Shown here: positions 11,201 through 23,158 of the stretch, piece after piece
Numbering within the stretch: the first letter of the stretch is position 1
Layout: the number at the start of each line of letters is the position of its first letter
Assembly: GCA_030762175.1 (NCBI GenBank)
Contig: CM060833.1
Span: 66,522,001 to 66,586,000, forward strand
Source: Metallyticus violacea
Lineage: Eukaryota > Arthropoda > Insecta > Mantodea > Metallyticidae
Direction: 5' to 3'
DNA: 64,000 bases
The notes under the pieces: model-generated
Told to the model about the DNA's origin: nothing
Seen by the model: only the letters and a program-made list of their open reading frames with translations
Databases searched by the model: none
Translations under genes and position numbers: made by a program

Positions 11201-12945
11201 TTGTCAAATGATCTCTTCTGATTTTTTGTAAATTTCATAACACATCTATAGGTAGAGAGAGAAAGAGATTTTGTTCCATTTTGTTCGATACCAAGAAAAG
11301 CTAAGCGTTTCTCTTTCTTTAAGAAAGTTCATTGGAAATGTCATTTTCATACGCATAACTATGGGTCCAGATGGGTCAGGTGAACTCTCCACACTCTATG
11401 CATACTTCATACCTTCTGATAATGAACTACTCTTGAAAATAATGATAAAGTTGGATAATTTTACTATCTTTGTTTTTTACTGAGAGACACATAAATATTT
11501 ATGGAACGAAAAGGTTCAGCTCTAGAGAAAGAACTCAAAGGCATTTTCGTGGTGAACACATACATTGCTGACCTAGTTTTACTAGGAAAATTACCTTAAT
11601 TGCTATTGATCCAAAACAGAGTTTTCTAGAAGTGTTGAGAAGGAGTTGTAGCAGTTGGAAATGAATACGAACTAGGGTACAAATAAGCCATAAGAGACTT
11701 AAAAATAGACCAATATATTTTCTAATGATCTCTACATTAAAAGCCTCTCCACTCAGTCATTAGTATATGCTCATTAGGCTATTACTGATCACATTTTGAA
11801 AAGATTATGTAAAAAGCAAGCAACAACTGTAAAGAGACGTATCTTGTTTATTACTAAACATTTGTTGAGATAGCCTCCATGTAGAAAATATAGTCCAACT
11901 TTAAAGCTTTATGTAATGAACTTGAGGCATACAAGAAAGAACAATGAAGGTTGTCATTTGGATATTTAGTTCACGAACACAATACTGGTCAAAAATAAAC
12001 CATACATATCCGCCTGTATAATGCATAAGCATAGCATAGCCAGTGCTAGGTGAGATACTATGCTTATGAACTAAGCCACCTTTATACATATGCCATCATT
12101 TCTATTAAGAGCATGAAAATGAAGAGAGTATCAAGAGTATTGTTGCTTGCCTTTATAGTGAGGTAATAATAAGTGTTGCTTAACCAAAGATATGTTCAAC
12201 ACTAATGTAACTTTAATATACAACAATTAATAATTCTACTGGTTTAAATGTCACAGCGTTTAAGAATATGATAGGGGCCAGAGTTCCATTTTTCATGTGT
12301 GCAAAAGTTGAAAAATAGCGTCATTTTGTTTTCGCCATGCGTTGCATACAAATTGGTCACGTAAAAACACGTCTGCTTTTGTATACACCGCAAAACAACA
12401 CTCAAAAGCAACAAATATACATCGTTTACAAATTTTCTTACATTTTACAATATCATGAATATGATATATAATAACTGCACAAACAATATTTTGACATTTT
12501 GATATGTATCTGTTTTGTTTACTTAGTATATAACATGTACATAAACTAATCTATAAGAACTACTTGAGCTACTCTATATTATACATTAATATTACGGCAG
12601 GGTTGACTAGCATAAACAATATATCCTTTATTGACTTAAAATTGAACTGTTTAATATTACTAAGGTGCAATGTACCAATTAACATTTATTTCTTGTCATT
12701 TATTTAAGCACGCAACTTAGTTCAAAGCTACATGGAAAGTAAACAAATTAATAACCGAAACGAGTTTAGAGAAATTTCAGCGCACTGAACAATACGCCTG
12801 ATAATATATGACAACGTTTTGAGAAGTCTCTCTCATTTTGATACAAACTGCTTATAACAGAGGGCTATGAGATCTTTAGTGTTATTAAAATTGGTCAGCC
12901 TAGGTATATATACTGGGTTGAGTGACAACGCTTTTTTGAGGCCTG

Positions 12946-12948
<3 letters not shown>
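11201..12948. other. No recognised gene
   Basis: AT-rich sequence. No SINE head, transposase block or exon was recognised. Confidence 0.5.

Positions 12949-12983
<35 letters not shown>
12949..12983. repeat. (AT)n microsatellite
   Basis: About 17 uninterrupted TA/AT dinucleotide units. The roughly 500 bases to its right are AT-rich and without a recognised gene. Confidence 0.97.
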
Positions 12984-12985
<2 letters not shown>

Positions 12986-13519
12986 GTCGTGAAAAAATCC
13001 TTTGAATGCTGTACCATATTCTTGAATGGGAAAATTTATAGGATTCTGAAAAAAAAATTGTTGTTTATGTTTATTACCTTTCGCTTGGTTTCAGAAAAAC
13101 AAAACTAATAATCAGTTTTGTGGTTACTTTTATAAAGAAAGTAACACAGAAAAAAAATTCTCGACACTTGATATGATTGTGCTCCTTAACAAGTATTCCA
13201 AAGTTGGGTTTGTCTATGGAGAACGGGTTACAATTCTTGTAATTTATAGTTTTAGTTTGCTGAACTTATTATACGAACTGAATGAGGTCGTTTACAAATA
13301 AAAAGCAAACCGCTAAAAGTAATTTTTACTTCGGTTCTATTTGAAATGCCCAAATTGTACGTAAAGTTGAAGAATGACACAGTGTGTAGCAAAGTTTTGT
13401 GCAAAAAGAATAAATAGTTAAGAAAAGAATGTCTATGTTTCTAGATTTAGTACCAACAGCGTATACACGGCGCAATTTTTATTAATGCCAACATATTCCG
13501 TAGAACAGCTGTACCATGA

Positions 13520-13862
13520 ATGGCACTCTTCACCTCCTCTCGGCACGACAGCCCAAGGTAGGCCTAGATTTACTGCTGCGACCGCTGCTTCCTCTGCCTC
13601 CGACTTGCGACATCAAAGTCAGAAGGCAGTATTGCAGGGGTTATGTAATCAGCACACCAACTTCCCGCCGGTCGCCACCACACTGCTTTCGAGATTTAAG
13701 GACGCCATCTATCAATCGGGTAGCTCCCCAAATATCCTCACGAAGCTGGGCGGAACCCATTCCAGGCCTCACTAACTTAGAAATTCTTAAACCTGTACCG
13801 TGGATCGAGCCCGGAACCCCCAGCCAGCAACCAGAAATGCCGACCACTAGACCAAGGTGGCG
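13520..13862 (-). repeat. SINE-C, tRNA-derived, long GC-rich body
   Basis: The minus strand starts at the right with GCCACCTTGGTCTAGTGGTC (A box) and a B box around GGGCTCGATCCACGG. A GC-rich body follows with GAATGGGTTCCGCCCAGCTT and GTGGCGACCGGCGGGAAGTT blocks. The long ORFs seen here on both strands (13485-14016) are by-products of its high GC content. The far (3') boundary is approximate. Confidence 0.75.
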
Positions 13863-15400
13863 AATGACAGGCACTCTGCAGTTCCTTAATTGTTCGAGTG
13901 AGATGATCCCAGAAAAAGAAATCGGTACAGATCTTAGAACTGAAAGATCGAGAGCCACTAAATGTCGGCAAAATGAGTCATTACGGAAACCTATCTCGCA
14001 CACACCATGCCTCTAACACCTAAATGAGCCAGAAATATGTAGCAAATGAAATAGAGATAGTCGTGGAATATTCCAGAACTCTCGTTGTTATGTATTGCTA
14101 TAAATGTACTACGCATTTTGCTCTACTTTGTATATGACCTTCGGATCATTTTTCATCTTACAACATGTCTTTTACACGCGGAAAGACGTCCGGTCCCGCT
14201 TCCAACTAACTACTGGCGAAGTCATATTTTCGAGGTAACCTTCCAGATTGCAAGAGCAAGCTCGCCACCAGTATGCTCAACTCATAAATAACCAGTGAAT
14301 GTCACGCCACTGTAACTCTCTCATGAGAGAGCAGTTTTAGCGTGTTACAAAAGGATCACGGCCACTAGTGGCTATATGAAACTGAAACTATGTCATTGAG
14401 AAATAATTTTTAGTTAATATTAATTTTAGAAAGCAAGAACTGCTCTCCTAGCAAGACAATAGCGTACATTAATAGGAAAAGTGATATCTATGTAGTGTAG
14501 AGAACAGAACATTAGTTCTAAAGACTTAATGTCGTCCTAATTCTTAAACGACGCCACAATCTCTGTACTTTCTCTTCAAGAAGTTTGCTATTCTGTCCTT
14601 TACAAACCACGAAGCAGTTTTTTAGGCTGTGTCTGTCAAATTCATTATTCCGTCTTCAGGTACTTCTAGGTGCTTTAGGCCAATAACAGTTAACATTTTT
14701 TTACTGGAAATAAACATTTAAAATGCAAAACTTTTACAACTGTTAATACCTGGCCAAAGTGATGCTGAAAGTTCTTTCAACTTCGGCCCTTTTAGACATC
14801 AAAAGATTCATTCAAAGCACTAAACTTCTTGAAGGCAATAAATATGGTACATTGACCTTATATTCGCCTGATATCTAACGTAAGAAAACATTTTTCTTGT
14901 AGTATTAGAAGCACATAAACGGCTGACTGGTATTTAAAAATTATTTCCAACAAATGCTTTACACATAAAATGAAAACTCTTCAATTTTTCTTTATGAATC
15001 ACAGTTGCAATACAGTATAATATATTTGTATTGAGCCCAACTTTAGTCAAGAAATGTTCTTGTCTAAATTAATAATATGTATTTCTTTTTAAATATATTT
15101 TACATTAGCTAAACCTACATCTTCTCCCATGTATCTATATATACAAAAGAGCTTCACATTTAATCCTATACTTACTCAAACTAAGTATCTGCTAATTTAG
15201 CGGTTGGTTGTACAACTTAGAAATTTCCCAGAGAATGAATGGGTGTTTAGCTTTACCAAAAATATGAGATATGAGTAGCATTAGGCATGAAAGTTTGAAA
15301 TAATCATTTAGTGATTTGCACCGTATATAAGTGCCATTGCATTCACTTAGTAACGAATCGCAAACTTATTAACACTTATTTTATTATTTATATCCATGTA
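13863..15400. other. No recognised gene
   Basis: AT-rich; short ORFs only. The ORF at 14085-14291 shows no family signature. Confidence 0.5.
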
Positions 15401-15404
15401 CAGA

Positions 15405-16140
15405 TGGATCTCATAAAGGGATACAATCGGGTGCAGGAATCTGCTCCATGGACCAACTCTAGCGCAAGCATTGGTAAATATTGCACAGCTTTTCAGGCAG
15501 AAGTATTTGCTATCCTGAACTGTGCTAATAGAGGAGTTGAGAAGGGTTATCACTAAAAACGAATTTTCATCCTCTCAGATAACCGAAGTGTCTTAAAAGC
15601 ACTTTCCTCGACCAGAAGTAATCAAAACTGGTTTGGGAATGTCAAAATGCCCTGTCTGCCTTGGCATCTCGCAACAGGCTCGAACTGCGGCGGGTGCCAG
15701 AGCATCAGGTCATTTATGGGAATGAGAAGGCAGATCAGTTGGCAAAGAGGGGTGCTGTTACCCCTTTTTTGACCACGAACCCTCTGTTGGAATCAGCGCT
15801 AAGACCGCGGTGAAACATGGAGATGGCAAACCTTTCCTGGAGAAAGGTGAGATATGAAACTTGTTCTAGATCCTAGCAACACTCTTTCCACAATTTTTCT
15901 AAAATTGGTCAGAAGAGAGGAAAAAAATTGCATTAATTACTGAAAATGACCACTTCAGCAAACATTATGTAAAGACGCAGAATGTGCACACAGGACGAGG
16001 AATCAGTTTCGCATATTCTGCTTGAGTGTCCACTCCTGGTACTCTTTCAGGAAAGACCTGGGAAAGGACTGCAACATTAAAACCAAAATACTACAACCTG
16101 TTCAAGGAACAGATTATTTTGGAAAATAGTAAACCCGTCT
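15405..16140 (+). pseudogene. LINE ORF2 tail: RNase H domain and zinc-knuckle relic
   Basis: Broken across frames. The first part has IGKYCTAFQAEVFAILNCA (about 15.46-15.53 kb), then RIFILSDNRSVLKALSS (about 15.56-15.61 kb). These match the RNase H domain of R1/I-type non-LTR retrotransposons, in which the Asp of SDN is catalytic. Later come a V-P-E-H-Q-V-I-Y-G-N-E-K-A-D-Q-L-A-K-like block (about 15.69-15.75 kb) and, near 15.97-16.04 kb, CRMCTQDEESVSHILLECPL, a Cys/His motif at the end of such ORF2 proteins. The upstream endonuclease and reverse transcriptase are absent, so this is a 5'-truncated dead copy. Confidence 0.85.
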
Positions 16141-17342
16141 GTTCCAATTGGGTAGCACAATAAGCCTTATAGATTGACGTGATGGAGGTTGTTCAAACTC
16201 CATTAAATCTCGCATTCCATCCATACATATGTTCACATAATTTATTCTAAATTAAAGTCAGCAGCTAATTAAATAAATATTGGACACTATCATACGAAAG
16301 TTTTGATTTTTAACTCAATGATTTGATTATATCTTTTAAATGTAATATTATATGTGAGGTCCTGGAAACTTAAGCCAAAATATTATGAGAATTTTTTTCC
16401 ACAATTTCACTTTTTGACAATAGTCATAATTAAACATAATTAGTAGCAACTAAGCTGTACGAAAGAGAGCTAGTGGGGGGAGAAAAATGACTCCACAGAT
16501 AATGGCGGAAGGTTGAGGGTGTATATCTGTGCCTTTTTGGGAAGTTGCTTGTTTTAAAACAGCTACCTAATTTCCTGTTTAGTTGATTTAGGCATGATTT
16601 TCATATGAATATAAAATACAGTTTAACATGTTTCTTTGTATTTTAATCTTCACAGGCGTTTAACAACACCACTAATTATTTTTAATTTCATGAAAACGTG
16701 GTCTGTTTGCAGCAGGACGTCCGCTTTAGAATAGAGTAGAGTTATTTTTCAAAGGGCGTCTAATTTTAAGGGAAAAAAAATGAACTGTGTTACTATGTAT
16801 TATCTCACCATGCAACGTAGGTTAATTTCCTAGGTCCTTGCATTTAAATGATTCAGTTCTGACAGGGACAGCATTATAAGTTCAAAAACAAGAATAAGTA
16901 CATAGCTTGGCATATTGTATATAACAAATGAATTTGGTCTAACAATAAGGGTTTTTATATACAATGAAAATTTACCTTAATTCACTATTGGTATAACACC
17001 ATAATTAGGTCATCGGTTCTGGATGACAGATATTCATATGTTTCAACAGTAGATACTTGCTAATAGTTAAGCACTTTGCCTAATATCATGCGTTCTATTT
17101 ATAGCCGGGCTATAGATCGCGTATATGCGTAGTTCGCTTACACTGCAGTGACTTTGGTATTATTCCAGTAGCGCACTAATGGTGAATGACCCACTCAAGG
17201 CAACGTTTATCAGTGTGTTATGCTGTGTCAGTTGCTGCCTTCTGTTCGAGCTGTAAAGACTAGATTTATTGTGCATCTCAAAAGGGAAAGTTATTGAAGA
17301 ATCCCTGTTGTGTGTTAATTACATTTGATTATTCTTATTAGT
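16141..17342. other. No recognised gene
   Basis: AT-rich; nothing recognised. The left part may hold the 3' non-coding tail of the LINE fragment. Confidence 0.5.
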
Positions 17343-17344
17343 CC

Positions 17345-17850
17345 ACTAAAATGCCTAGCGAAAAATTCATGCTTGAATACAGAATTTTTATGCTTGATAC
17401 ATACGTTTCCTGGTATTCCAGATCCAGGTAGAGAAGCTGTTACATGTCTGATTAATAAGTTTAAAACAAAGGGATAGCTAAATGCGAAACCTAAAAAGAA
17501 ATGTTCTAACGGAGGAACAAAATTGACGAAATTGGGGCATCATTCGAATACTCCCCAAAGAATTCTCTAAACCGTGTTGTACAGCAAATGGGCGTTTCAA
17601 AAACCCCTCTTCATAGAGATACTAAACTTTTAAAATTGAAACCCCGCAGAGTGACTATGGTTCATGAATTACAACCTCGTGACAACGAAAAACGAGTAAA
17701 TTTCTATAATTGGAGTTGGATGGTACTATTGACCCACATTTATCAGATGAGGCACGGTTTGATTTAAATAGGAACACTCCCCACACCATAAACGAACTTA
17801 AAGACAATATAAGAACATTACGCAAGAAGAATTTATTCATGTGAAATTTC
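17345..17850 (+). pseudogene. Tc1/mariner-superfamily transposase, deleted and frameshifted
   Basis: Starts at an ATG at 17351 region with an N-terminal helix-turn-helix-like segment, followed after a frame change by SPKNSLNRVVQQMGVSKTPL (about 17.55-17.61 kb) and KPRRVTMVHELQPRDNEKRV (about 17.64-17.70 kb). These are the second DNA-binding helix and linker of the DUF4817-associated group. A DPHLSDEARFDL block with the first catalytic Asp follows near 17.73-17.77 kb. It then joins directly to TPHTINELKDNIRT (about 17.78-17.82 kb), which belongs near the C-terminus, so the rest of the catalytic core was deleted. Confidence 0.8.
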
Positions 17851-18358
17851 ATCCGAAGATGTCACGAATACAGATGGATACCACTCTAACCCCACTTTAT
17901 ACCAAGGTTAATGGGCATGTTACTATTACTCATGAGTATGTAACGCGGGAGTTTTAGAACTGAAAACCCCCAGTGTAATAGACAGTGCGCGGAGCACACG
18001 ATCCACGGCCCAGCAACATAAGGAACGCTCTGTAGAATGTCTATACCTCAGTCACGTAAAAAGGATACGCAGATTGCAGGACAAATGACAAATGAAAGTA
18101 AAAATGCACTGAAAAGCTAGTTGCAATATAATTTTGGGTGATAGATATTGGTAATGACGAAAAACTATCTAGTTAGTTTAATAAACACCTTTTGAACAGA
18201 CAAAAAACACCATTTGTTGAATAGAGAATGCAAAATAGCTCAGGTTGTAAAACTTTATATTTGCAGTGCTTAATTATACAAATGTATACTAATTATTGCA
18301 TTTTTCCTCTTTTGACAGAGTGTTTTCTTAGACCCATTTTGTCTAGACATTTTTTAAA
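17851..18358. other. Non-coding remainder beside a transposase relic
   Basis: May include the 3' part of the preceding element. No terminal repeat was identified and no gene recognised. Confidence 0.4.
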
Positions 18359-18641
18359 TTTATTTATGGACGCTCTTTAACATCTCAGGTCATCAGCGTC
18401 CCATTCAATTCAGGGCGTGAAACGGCCGACAAATTTTAGTCAGAGGCCTCTTTTTTCAGGCTTGAGGTTCTTTATCGTGCCGTAAATGTACGACACGGGA
18501 CCCACGGCTTTACTTCCCTTCCGAAGGAAGCCATACTTAGGATTTTTACACCCGAAAAAATCCATCGGTCCTGGCCGGGTTCGAACCGCGATCTTGGGTT
18601 TAGAAGGCAAGTATGGTTACTACCACACCACCAGGACCGAC
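18359..18641 (-). repeat. SINE-A copy, full length
   Basis: The tail (TTTATTTATGGACGCTCTTT) is at the left and the head (GTCGGTCCTGGTGGTGTGGT) at the right. The B box is slightly damaged (one C lost). TCTAGACAT (left) and TCCAGACAT (right) flank it as a likely one-mismatch target duplication. Confidence 0.93.
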
Positions 18642-19645
18642 TTTTCCAGACATGCAACTGTTTGGTTTTTACCTGCAGCACAGCTATATGAAGGAAAATA
18701 ATGTTTTTAAATTTTAAATATTTTTCTTAAAAATATAATCGGTTTAATGCTGCTGTACAATGTTAAAAGAAAACATACATAGTTTTGCTAACTAAAAGTA
18801 TAAAAACAGACATATTGTTCAAGGTGACCTATTTCTACTAGCTACAACTATTGTTAGCTCTTTGGCCTTTATACTGTGTTTTAGTGAAATGCAATGAATT
18901 TTAAAAATCACACATTCTGAAGTTTGAGCAACCAACCGCTAAAGTTAGGTTTGCAAAAAAGCTCCTGTTATTACACAAAATGTTTATGACAAAATTAGCA
19001 CATACATCTAATCCATTTAATAACAACAATATATTTAGCCAGCTATTCTTGTGGTTTATCGTCAAACAACATACGTGTAGAAAATTGATATATTTGTAAC
19101 AAGCTATTTTCAGAATAATATTGTTATAATATTAAACGGCGTACATATAATAAATGTTTTATAGGCCTGACATTAAATGATATGTATTCGTTAGTATATA
19201 GCCACTTATCTTTCACTTATGTGCTACTTTTAGCTCATAAATGCACTATACAATGTGATCCCTTTATATATTTGCCTCATTTAAAAATGCGATATGTTTA
19301 GTAAATCACGACTTAAACATAGACAGCAAATATAAGCTTATACAGTAATATATCACAATAACATGTAACATGGTACAAGGGTGGAACTTTTTCAAAGTTC
19401 ACATACTTTTAGAAACCAGTAGCGAAAATATATTACTTCGCCCTCAGATAGCTCATTATCTCGAGAAAACAATTGAAATGTTAAATTTTGCAGTTGTTAG
19501 AGAGTTTTTTTATCTTGAAAATTGTTCATAATGAGCTAAAACCAAGTCATTTACATATAAAAGAGAAGCATTGGTTCTTATCAAAGTTTACTTAACTTTG
19601 TGTTTCACATGATTGTACACAAATATCTACCAGTTTTGTATTTCT
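18642..19645. other. No recognised gene
   Basis: Strongly AT-rich; nothing recognised. Confidence 0.5.
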
Positions 19646-19935
19646 GTTGGTCTTTCATGATTTTGTCGTCCGTTCCAGGGTAGCTGGCGGATCGGAAATC
19701 AAAGCGGTAACTTCTGGCGAAGCGAATGTAATATTGGCGCAACTGTTTCGAGTTTTTGCAATTACAACTACAATGAAAATAAACACGTATCTTAAAACAG
19801 CAGGTGTTGGAAATGTACTGCTACATCCATACATTTCTGTCATCTTTTTAGAAAGTTGTCATTCACAAACATTAGTTAATTTAAAATTGAAAGCATACAA
19901 AGTCCCTGTTGTCCACGAATTTCAGGCAGATGATC
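19646..19935 (+). repeat. Left arm of a long inverted pair
   Basis: This sequence recurs in inverted, diverged form at 21318-21590. Shared blocks include TCATGRYTTTGTYGYCCG, AACACGTAYMTTAARACAGC and AGAAARTTGTCATTCACA (IUPAC codes mark differences). The 114-codon ORF on this arm is not conserved on the other and is unlikely to be a protein. Confidence 0.75.
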
Positions 19936-20198
19936 ACAAATCCGGGCAAATTTCTGTAATTGGATGTTACAGAACGTTAATAATAGAATAGTTTAGGCGC
20001 AAAATAATAGTTATTGGAATGCAGAAACACCTTATTTTATTCGTGAAACTGCCTTACATGATTAGAAAATCTCATATGGTGCGAAAAATGCATATAGAAC
20101 AAAAGAGTTCTTTTTTTTTTGAGAATACAGAATGGGCCAAAAGTCACTACCCATTGTGAACAGAAGTTGATAAATTTGATTGTGATCTTCCCATCGAT

Positions 20199-20252
20199 TT
20201 AAATTGCGCATCTTTTGTTTAAACAGATTTAAAATGTGCGTCTTTTGTTTTA
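20199..20252 (+). repeat. Short direct duplication
   Basis: ATTTAAATTGCGCATCTTTT and ATTTAAAATGTGCGTCTTTT occur back to back, between the possible left terminus and the start of the transposase at 20331. Confidence 0.8.
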
Positions 20253-20330
20253 TCTGTTAGTTTCTTATGTAACCATAGAGTGCAATGGTATTCAATCAAA
20301 CAACCGATGTTCATTTGACATTATACATTC

Positions 20331-21160
20331 ATGATTCTTAAAACGTTTACAGCTGCAGAAATTATTTTTGCTCTAAAAACCCATTACAAAGTTGACTATT
20401 ATTTAATTAGTGAGTGGAATAAGCATTTCCACACTGTTCAACCAACTTGGAAGACCGCTTTCAATTTAAGAAAACGTTTTGTGGATACTCGATCTGATAG
20501 CGAACTGCCCCAGGTCAGGTAGGCCATCTTTAAGTAATGAAAGTAAGCTGAACGTTTTACAAGCAATTACCCAGATTCCTAAGTCTGCTCATTGTCGTCT
20601 TGTGCACAGGATGTTTCAATAACTTCTGTTCCGGGAAATTTACATGCGGCTAAATACCTCGTCTTGTACATGACTTTGGAACATTATCCAGATCGTAGGA
20701 TTCAATTTTGCGAGGTTATGTTCAATGAAATAAGGGTTAAAGATCACGAGTTGTTTTATAATATAATTTGGAGTGATGAGACGTCTTTAAAATTAACAGA
20801 CCACTTCAACAGACACTGTTGGTCTACTGAGAACCAAAGAATTGTCTTTGATAAGCAGTTGAATCAACCTGGCGTTATCGTTCGGAGCGCAATCACATGT
20901 CATGCAGTTATTGACCTTGCTTTTTTTGGTGCCACAGTCACTGGAGAGAAATACCTGAAAATATTAGCTACCTATGTCATTCCAGAGCTACAAAGTGATA
21001 TGATACTTTCAACTTACTGAACTTTCAATACGATGGCGCTCCACCTGCGCGATACTACCTTGAAATAACAAGCATGCCTAAGCGTCCCAGATCGTCTGCA
21101 GAAATGTATCGGCAGAGATGGAAAACAACTTGAGAAACACTTTTATAAAATTATCATCTA
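20331..21160 (+). pseudogene. Tc1/mariner-superfamily transposase relic
   Basis: Begins with an N-terminal helix-turn-helix-like segment (20331-20520), followed after a frame change by a GRPSLS linker. The longest open part (20592-21020) includes IIWSDETSLKLTDHFNRHCW with the first catalytic Asp, then WSTENQR and FFGATVTGEKYLKIL, typical of the insect DUF4817-associated group. After a stop, YDGAPPA near 21028-21042 is the second Asp motif. It joins directly to the C-terminal RLQKCIGRDGKQLEKHF, so the third acidic residue is lost. AATGGGCCAAAAGTCACTAC at 20132-20151 may be its left terminal repeat. Confidence 0.85.
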
Positions 21161-21317
21161 GCTTCAATATAGTGTAATTCAATTGTACGGTATTTTTCAT
21201 AAAATGAGTAGTAAATTCTGGCCTAACGTGTATAATAAATGCAGAAGGATACCGGAACGACATACTGACATTATATAATTTTTTATAGGGAAAGTTGAAA
21301 ACTAAAGTTTGTGAAAC

Positions 21318-21590
21318 AAATTCTCATATATTAGAACAACTGAAAGAAAATACGATAACGAATTGACTCGATTTGGGACAAGGAACCGATGTGTGTGAAT
21401 GACAATTTTCTGAAAAGATGCCAGAAGTGTAGAAGGACAACAGTTCCAACATCTGCTGTCTTAATGTACGTGCTCATTTTGTGTTTAACTCTAGTTGTGA
21501 CCGCGCGAATGTTACGTACCGACCCTTCAGCTGCCGGGCAACAAAGCCATGAAAGGTCCGATATATGATACATTTATGATAACTGATGCA
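21318..21590 (-). repeat. Right arm of a long inverted pair
   Basis: The reverse complement matches the arm at 19646-19935, with the inverted arms about 1.4 kb apart and the transposase relic between them. The copies have clearly diverged, so the pair is old. Confidence 0.75.
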
Positions 21591-22902
21591 GTGTTTCCCT
21601 GCATAGATGACTTTTCCCAATACAACAGGTTGATTAATTCGCTGTGAAAACCATTTTACAGAAATAGTCTTTGTAAATTTAGTCATATTTAGACCTTTGG
21701 CTAGAATAAAACGTTTTCAAGGAACAGTATTTACATTTTTTGAGTAGCCTTAAAATACTGTTAACTATCTATTTGTTTATAATGACGTTCTGCCTTTCTT
21801 GATTCACTTTACACTGAGGGGCCGTTCCTGAAAAATGCAACCTTTTATCTTTTCATATAAATCTCAGGTTGACACGTATCGTAGCTTAACTACAAGTTGT
21901 TTATGTCGTTATCATGATAACTGAACAACAAAATTTGCTACAGCTCTACTTTTTTATACTACTCTGTCGAAATGAAGGATTTCCCCCCATAAATTGTTAT
22001 TAAGATTTATGAAGGTAACGATATTGAAACAAGGGTTTGCATATAAATGTATGGTTAGAATTAGTCAGGCACTAGTACGCTACATAATATTAAGATCTCC
22101 CCACCAAAATATACATATTGATTATAATTATTACGCCAATAGTATTTTAAAGGTACAATATAAAACTACAAATTTATAATTTTGTGATATTTATGTATTA
22201 TAAATCACCCTCGCTTATGTTATTTCGTTTACGCTAAAGAGTTGCATAATTACCGAGGTAATTGCAGTTATTGTTAAAATATAATTTAATTCAGTAATCC
22301 GTCACATAAAATTCCATTTAACTTCTGTTTGTGGCAATGAAGATAGAGTCAGAGTAGGACGAGATGTATTTGCTCGCTTGTTTTCAGTAAAAGTCAACTC
22401 CACCCATCTGTCTAAAATAGCTAGATCAGGTAATGAGTTACATGTAGATGAAAATGTGAAATCTACCGAATGTTGAATTTAAAACTGAAACAAAGAAGAA
22501 ATTCATATATTCATAAAAAAAAATAAATTCAAATAAGTAAAGAGATCAAAAGGAGATCGCACAACGCACCGTTGGTCCATATGGTACCTCTTGAGATGAC
22601 TTCGTGCATGCAAAGTACTTTTGGATGAAAGCATATAACGGGGCATGGGAATTCTTAAGCACTTAAAATCAAGTTAGGTACACTTAAACTAAATCAATAC
22701 AAAGCAAGCTATGAGTCACCGCACGGCAGGATGGTTTATGGCTCGTGATCTATTACACCCTTACATCTGTTGCCTACAGTCCAATACAGACATATATTCA
22801 TTCCGCTTTATTTGATGTTAGTGCTTAGAAATTCCGATGCCTACATATAACATAACTCTTGTTTACCGGACATAAAACGGTTGGTAGTTTTTTTAAATAA
22901 TT
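21591..22902. other. No recognised gene
   Basis: AT-rich, with no recognised repeat or exon. Confidence 0.5.
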
Positions 22903-23158
22903 TTTAATGCCCGTTTTGACTGTGAGGCAACACAAGCGGGGGACACTGTTGATACATAAAATGAAATTATAAGTTGGGAAAGGTTTAATTTAATTTAGTT
23001 TTTAAAGTTAAAGGAAGAAAGAGTTTCAGGCCTAAATTTTAGGACACCTCCTGAGTTTTTTTTTTAAATTATCTGCCAGAGAGAACGATCATGGTAGTAA
23101 TCGAACCCCAGGCCTCCCGCTCACGAATCAATACCTTAACAACCTCGGTTACCAGTGT
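22903..23158 (-). repeat. SINE-B copy, diverged
   Basis: Minus-strand head with TAACCGAGGTTGTTAAGGTA (A-box region) and a B box around GGGGTTCGATTAC, then the family body ending at AAAACGGGCATTAAAAA. It is more decayed than the copies at 3282 and 29379. Confidence 0.8.

Noticed and set aside
13485..14016. Overlapping ORFs of up to 166 codons on both strands, suggesting a gene
   Set aside because: The stretch is mostly a GC-rich tRNA-derived SINE (SINE-C), which explains the absence of stops. No protein motif is present.
19647..19991. 114-codon plus-strand ORF
   Set aside because: It falls on one arm of an inverted repeat; the other arm does not keep the frame.
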